A stretch of DNA of 6,442 bases from Candidatus Bathyarchaeota archaeon (lineage in GTDB: Archaea > Thermoproteota > Bathyarchaeia > Bathyarchaeales > Bathycorpusculaceae): positions 1 to 6,442 of the forward strand of contig DAOVFL010000055.1 in the NCBI GenBank assembly GCA_030672945.1, in the 5' to 3' direction. Shown here in pieces: positions 4,696-6,442 of the stretch. Within the stretch, counting starts at the first letter, position 1. Each line of letters begins with the position of its first letter. Position numbers and translations under genes: made by a program. The notes under the pieces were generated by a model. It was given only the letters and a program-made list of their open reading frames with translations, did no database searches and was not told the origin of the DNA.

Positions 4696-6001
4696 AGGTC
4701 TATTCAACATTATTGTGAAGGAAGTTAAGGAGCTAGTCAGAGACCCGAAAATCCTCTTGGGAATGATAATTGTCCCGCTAATAATGTTTCCACTAATGGG
4801 GTTCGCAGTTCAAACATCAATGGAGGCGGTGGAAGGAAGCATGGGAGGCATTTCAATGGCAGTAATGAACCTTGACAAAGGCCCTGTCGCTGAAACCCTC
4901 ACAAGTTTCCTGAAAACACTGAACGTTACAATTGTTGAAATCAATGATCTGAATTTAACTGAAACAGTTAACTACGTTCAGCAATCAAACCTCACAGGGC
5001 TTTTAGTGATACCTTCTGGCTTCAGCAAAAACATTACGCAGGGCTTAAAGGCAGAAATGGATGTTTATGCAGTGTTTAGGGGCAAGGGCATAGCTGAGTC
5101 TACCAGTTCTTCAATGATGAGTGCTCTGTTAAGGTTATTCGAAGAAGGTCTTGTTGTTCAGAAAGTTGGCGAAGAATTTCCTGAGGACCCACAAACTGTC
5201 TTGAACCCTATAGAGATGTCTGAAAAATCAATAGTTAAAGGAAAAAGCGTTAACATCGATCCAAACATCCTTCTTGGGTTGATGATGTCGCAATCCATGG
5301 GCATGCCGATTGGTATAATGATGTTACTTATTTTTGCAATGCAACTTGCAGCCACGTCTGTTGCCTCGGAGAAGGAGGAAAAGACGTTGGAAACTTTGTT
5401 GACTTTACCTATCAACAGGTTCATAATTCTAGTTGGAAAATTGACAGGTTCCATTATTGTTGCAGTTGTAGGAGCGATAGCATACATTGTAGGCTTTAAT
5501 TATTATATGAATTCTTTTATGGGGATTATGCCAGCTGAGATCGGTGTAGACCTTGAAACGATAGGGTTGGCGCCAACACCGATATCATACTCACTTCTTG
5601 GAGCCTCACTCTTCGTGTCGCTGCTTTCAGCGTTAGCGTTAGCAGTTTCAGTGTCTGTCTTCGCTGAAGATGTGAGGGGGGCCCAAGCCTTGGTGGGACC
5701 CCTATCCATGTTGTTGGTTTTTCCAATGATTTTTATGATGTTCACTGATATCTACTCCTTGCCATTCCCCTTGATGATTATTCTACTTGCAATACCATTT
5801 ACGCATCCCATGCTGGCATCCCAGGTAGTCTTCACTGGTGATTACTTAACAGTTATCGCAGGCATCGTTTATGTGTCATTTTTCACAATTGCAGTGCTCT
5901 ATATTGCAGCGAGGATATTTGGCACTGAGAAAATCTTGACAGCGAAAGTAAAATTTAGAAAGCTGAGGTTTAAGAAAAACAAACAACATCAAATTAAATA
6001 A
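4688..6001 (+). CDS. ABC-2 type exporter, membrane permease subunit
   Basis: This is the membrane half of the exporter. Starting at TTG 4688 it has 437 residues. The frame is open from TTG 4658, but TTG 4688 has GAAGGTGG ending 6 nt upstream, overlaps the ATPase gene by 8 nt and leaves a normal short cytoplasmic N-terminus. Layout by eye: cytoplasmic segment FNIIVKEVKELVRDPK, first helix about 22-42, then a large outside domain (about 43-200, with several N-x-S/T sites), then about six more helices near 205-225, 246-272, 302-325, 338-353, 360-375 and 387-408. The cytoplasmic loop SEKEEKTLETLLTLPINR (227-244) matches the conserved ExE-TLE-LL coupling motif of ABC-2/NatB-type permeases. The tail is very basic (KVKFRKLRFKKNK). 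Such proteins export sodium, drugs or lipids; the sequence does not say which. Confidence 0.9.
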   Translation: MLKGLFNIIVKEVKELVRDPKILLGMIIVPLIMFPLMGFAVQTSMEAVEGSMGGISMAVMNLDKGPVAETLTSFLKTLNVTIVEINDLNLTETVNYVQQSNLTGLLVIPSGFSKNITQGLKAEMDVYAVFRGKGIAESTSSSMMSALLRLFEEGLVVQKVGEEFPEDPQTVLNPIEMSEKSIVKGKSVNIDPNILLGLMMSQSMGMPIGIMMLLIFAMQLAATSVASEKEEKTLETLLTLPINRFIILVGKLTGSIIVAVVGAIAYIVGFNYYMNSFMGIMPAEIGVDLETIGLAPTPISYSLLGASLFVSLLSALALAVSVSVFAEDVRGAQALVGPLSMLLVFPMIFMMFTDIYSLPFPLMIILLAIPFTHPMLASQVVFTGDYLTVIAGIVYVSFFTIAVLYIAARIFGTEKILTAKVKFRKLRFKKNKQHQIK

Positions 6002-6013
6002 GCAAACAAGGCT

Positions 6014-6036
6014 ATTCTATTTTTCTTCCTCTCTCC
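6014..6036 (+). terminator. Pyrimidine/T-rich tract after the ABC operon
   Basis: Starting 12 nt after the permease stop is a run of almost only T and C, including TATTTTTCTTCC. Archaeal RNA polymerase often terminates on such T-rich stretches without a hairpin, so this is the likely first end of the exporter mRNA. Confidence 0.4.
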
Positions 6037-6340
6037 AAAATGCTTCATTTTTGAGACCAAACCATTTTTTCATGCTTCCTTAAGGTGTCTGGGAGGAGGC
6101 CGAGCTGGTGCTGATATTGGATGGTGTCATTGCATTAGAATAAAAGGCGTGTGCACGAATTTTTTTTCAGTCTTAACCATGAAGCTCAAGTCATCTAGAG
6201 CGTCAATGCTGCCAAAAACCTTGACTATTGGTCGCTTCAATAGACAAACTCGATTCTGGAACACAAGACGCTTTGGCAACCGGTTCAGTTATTAGACTTC
6301 AGCTTATTCTCAAGATCTACGTCAACATTTTGCAGATTTA
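6037..6340. other. Intergenic region between ABC operon and tRNA-Val, no gene seen
   Basis: No frame here has a start and a recognisable product. A T8 run at 6160-6167 follows the short self-complementary CGTGTGCACG (6148-6157) and could act as a back-up terminator for plus-strand transcription. A GGGAGGAGG stretch near 6090-6099 resembles a ribosome-binding site, but no open frame of useful length follows. A short minus-strand frame at about 6210-6290 has no start codon. I see no repeats or RNA gene. Confidence 0.4.
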
Positions 6341-6417
6341 TGGTGGGCCCGGCCGGACTTGAACCGGCGACCTTCGCCGCGTGAGGGCGACGTCCTAACC
6401 AACTAGACTACGGGCCC
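6341..6417 (-). tRNA. trnV: tRNA-Val, anticodon CAC, with encoded CCA
   Basis: On the minus strand the acceptor stem GGGCCCG (6417-6411) pairs with CGGGCCC (6351-6345). The D stem is GTCT/GGAC with loop AGTTGGTTA. The anticodon stem TCGCC/GGCGA closes the loop CTCACGC, so the anticodon is CAC with G37. The variable loop is AGGTC. The T stem GCCGG/CCGGC encloses TTCAAGT. The discriminator is A6344 and is followed directly by CCA (6343-6341). There is no intron. It reads GUG only. Unlike the two other tRNA genes in the window, its 3' CCA is in the DNA. Its promoter would lie at or beyond the right edge; only part of an A/T-rich stretch (6436-6442) is visible. Confidence 0.95.
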
Positions 6418-6442
6418 TCCATCCTTACTTCACCTTTAATTT

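Noticed and set aside
5158..5745. Minus-strand open frames inside the permease gene
   Set aside because: They are shadows of the permease coding sequence, with no motifs or start signals.
1..6442. CRISPR array, insertion sequence, integrase or attachment-site duplication near the tRNAs
   Set aside because: No regularly spaced repeats, transposase or integrase motifs, or duplicated tRNA 3' ends could be found by reading.

Overview
The window looks like a piece of an archaeal chromosome. Three lines of evidence point there: A/T-rich BRE/TATA-like elements sit upstream of genes, T-tracts rather than strong hairpins follow them, and the likely ribosome-binding sites are GGTG or AGGAG cores paired with TTG as well as ATG starts. 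Two of the three tRNA genes also lack an encoded CCA. Base composition is moderate (about 40-45% GC by eye). The lineage cannot be fixed from sequence alone. A mesophilic sediment-type archaeon such as a bathyarchaeal or related TACK member would fit, but that is a low-confidence inference.

Layout, left to right. (1) Positions 1-41, minus strand: the first 13 codons of a gene running off the left edge, with a clear AGGAG site. (2) 42-1589: a gene-poor stretch carrying tRNA-Thr(CGU) and tRNA-Pro(CGG), both on the plus strand, then the decayed N-terminal third of an MFS transporter (two nonsense codons, two compensating frameshifts, truncation after the fourth membrane segment). (3) 1590-3731, minus strand: a two-gene operon, a dipeptide-epimerase-type enolase-superfamily enzyme followed 3 nt later by a class II (GlpX-type) fructose-1,6-bisphosphatase. 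(4) 3732-3963: a divergent promoter region with two similar TATA-like elements facing opposite ways and a 14-bp perfect palindrome just upstream of the epimerase. (5) 3964-6001, plus strand: an ABC-2 type exporter pair, ATPase then permease, whose reading frames overlap. (6) 6002-6340: intergenic, with pyrimidine and T8 tracts. (7) 6341-6417, minus strand: tRNA-Val(CAC) with an encoded CCA.

How the genes work together. The ATPase and permease should form one exporter of the NatA/NatB-like ABC-2 group; the substrate cannot be read from sequence. The epimerase and GlpX are probably co-transcribed and translationally coupled, but their chemistries (dipeptide stereochemistry and sugar-phosphate dephosphorylation) have no obvious common pathway. 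GlpX would act in gluconeogenesis, although several active-site positions differ from the E. coli enzyme. All three tRNAs have C at position 34 and so read only G-ending codons.

I did not find a clearly new multi-gene system. The most unusual points are the epimerase-GlpX coupling, the GlpX active-site variants, the divergent promoter with its palindrome, and the freshly decaying transporter beside the tRNAs.
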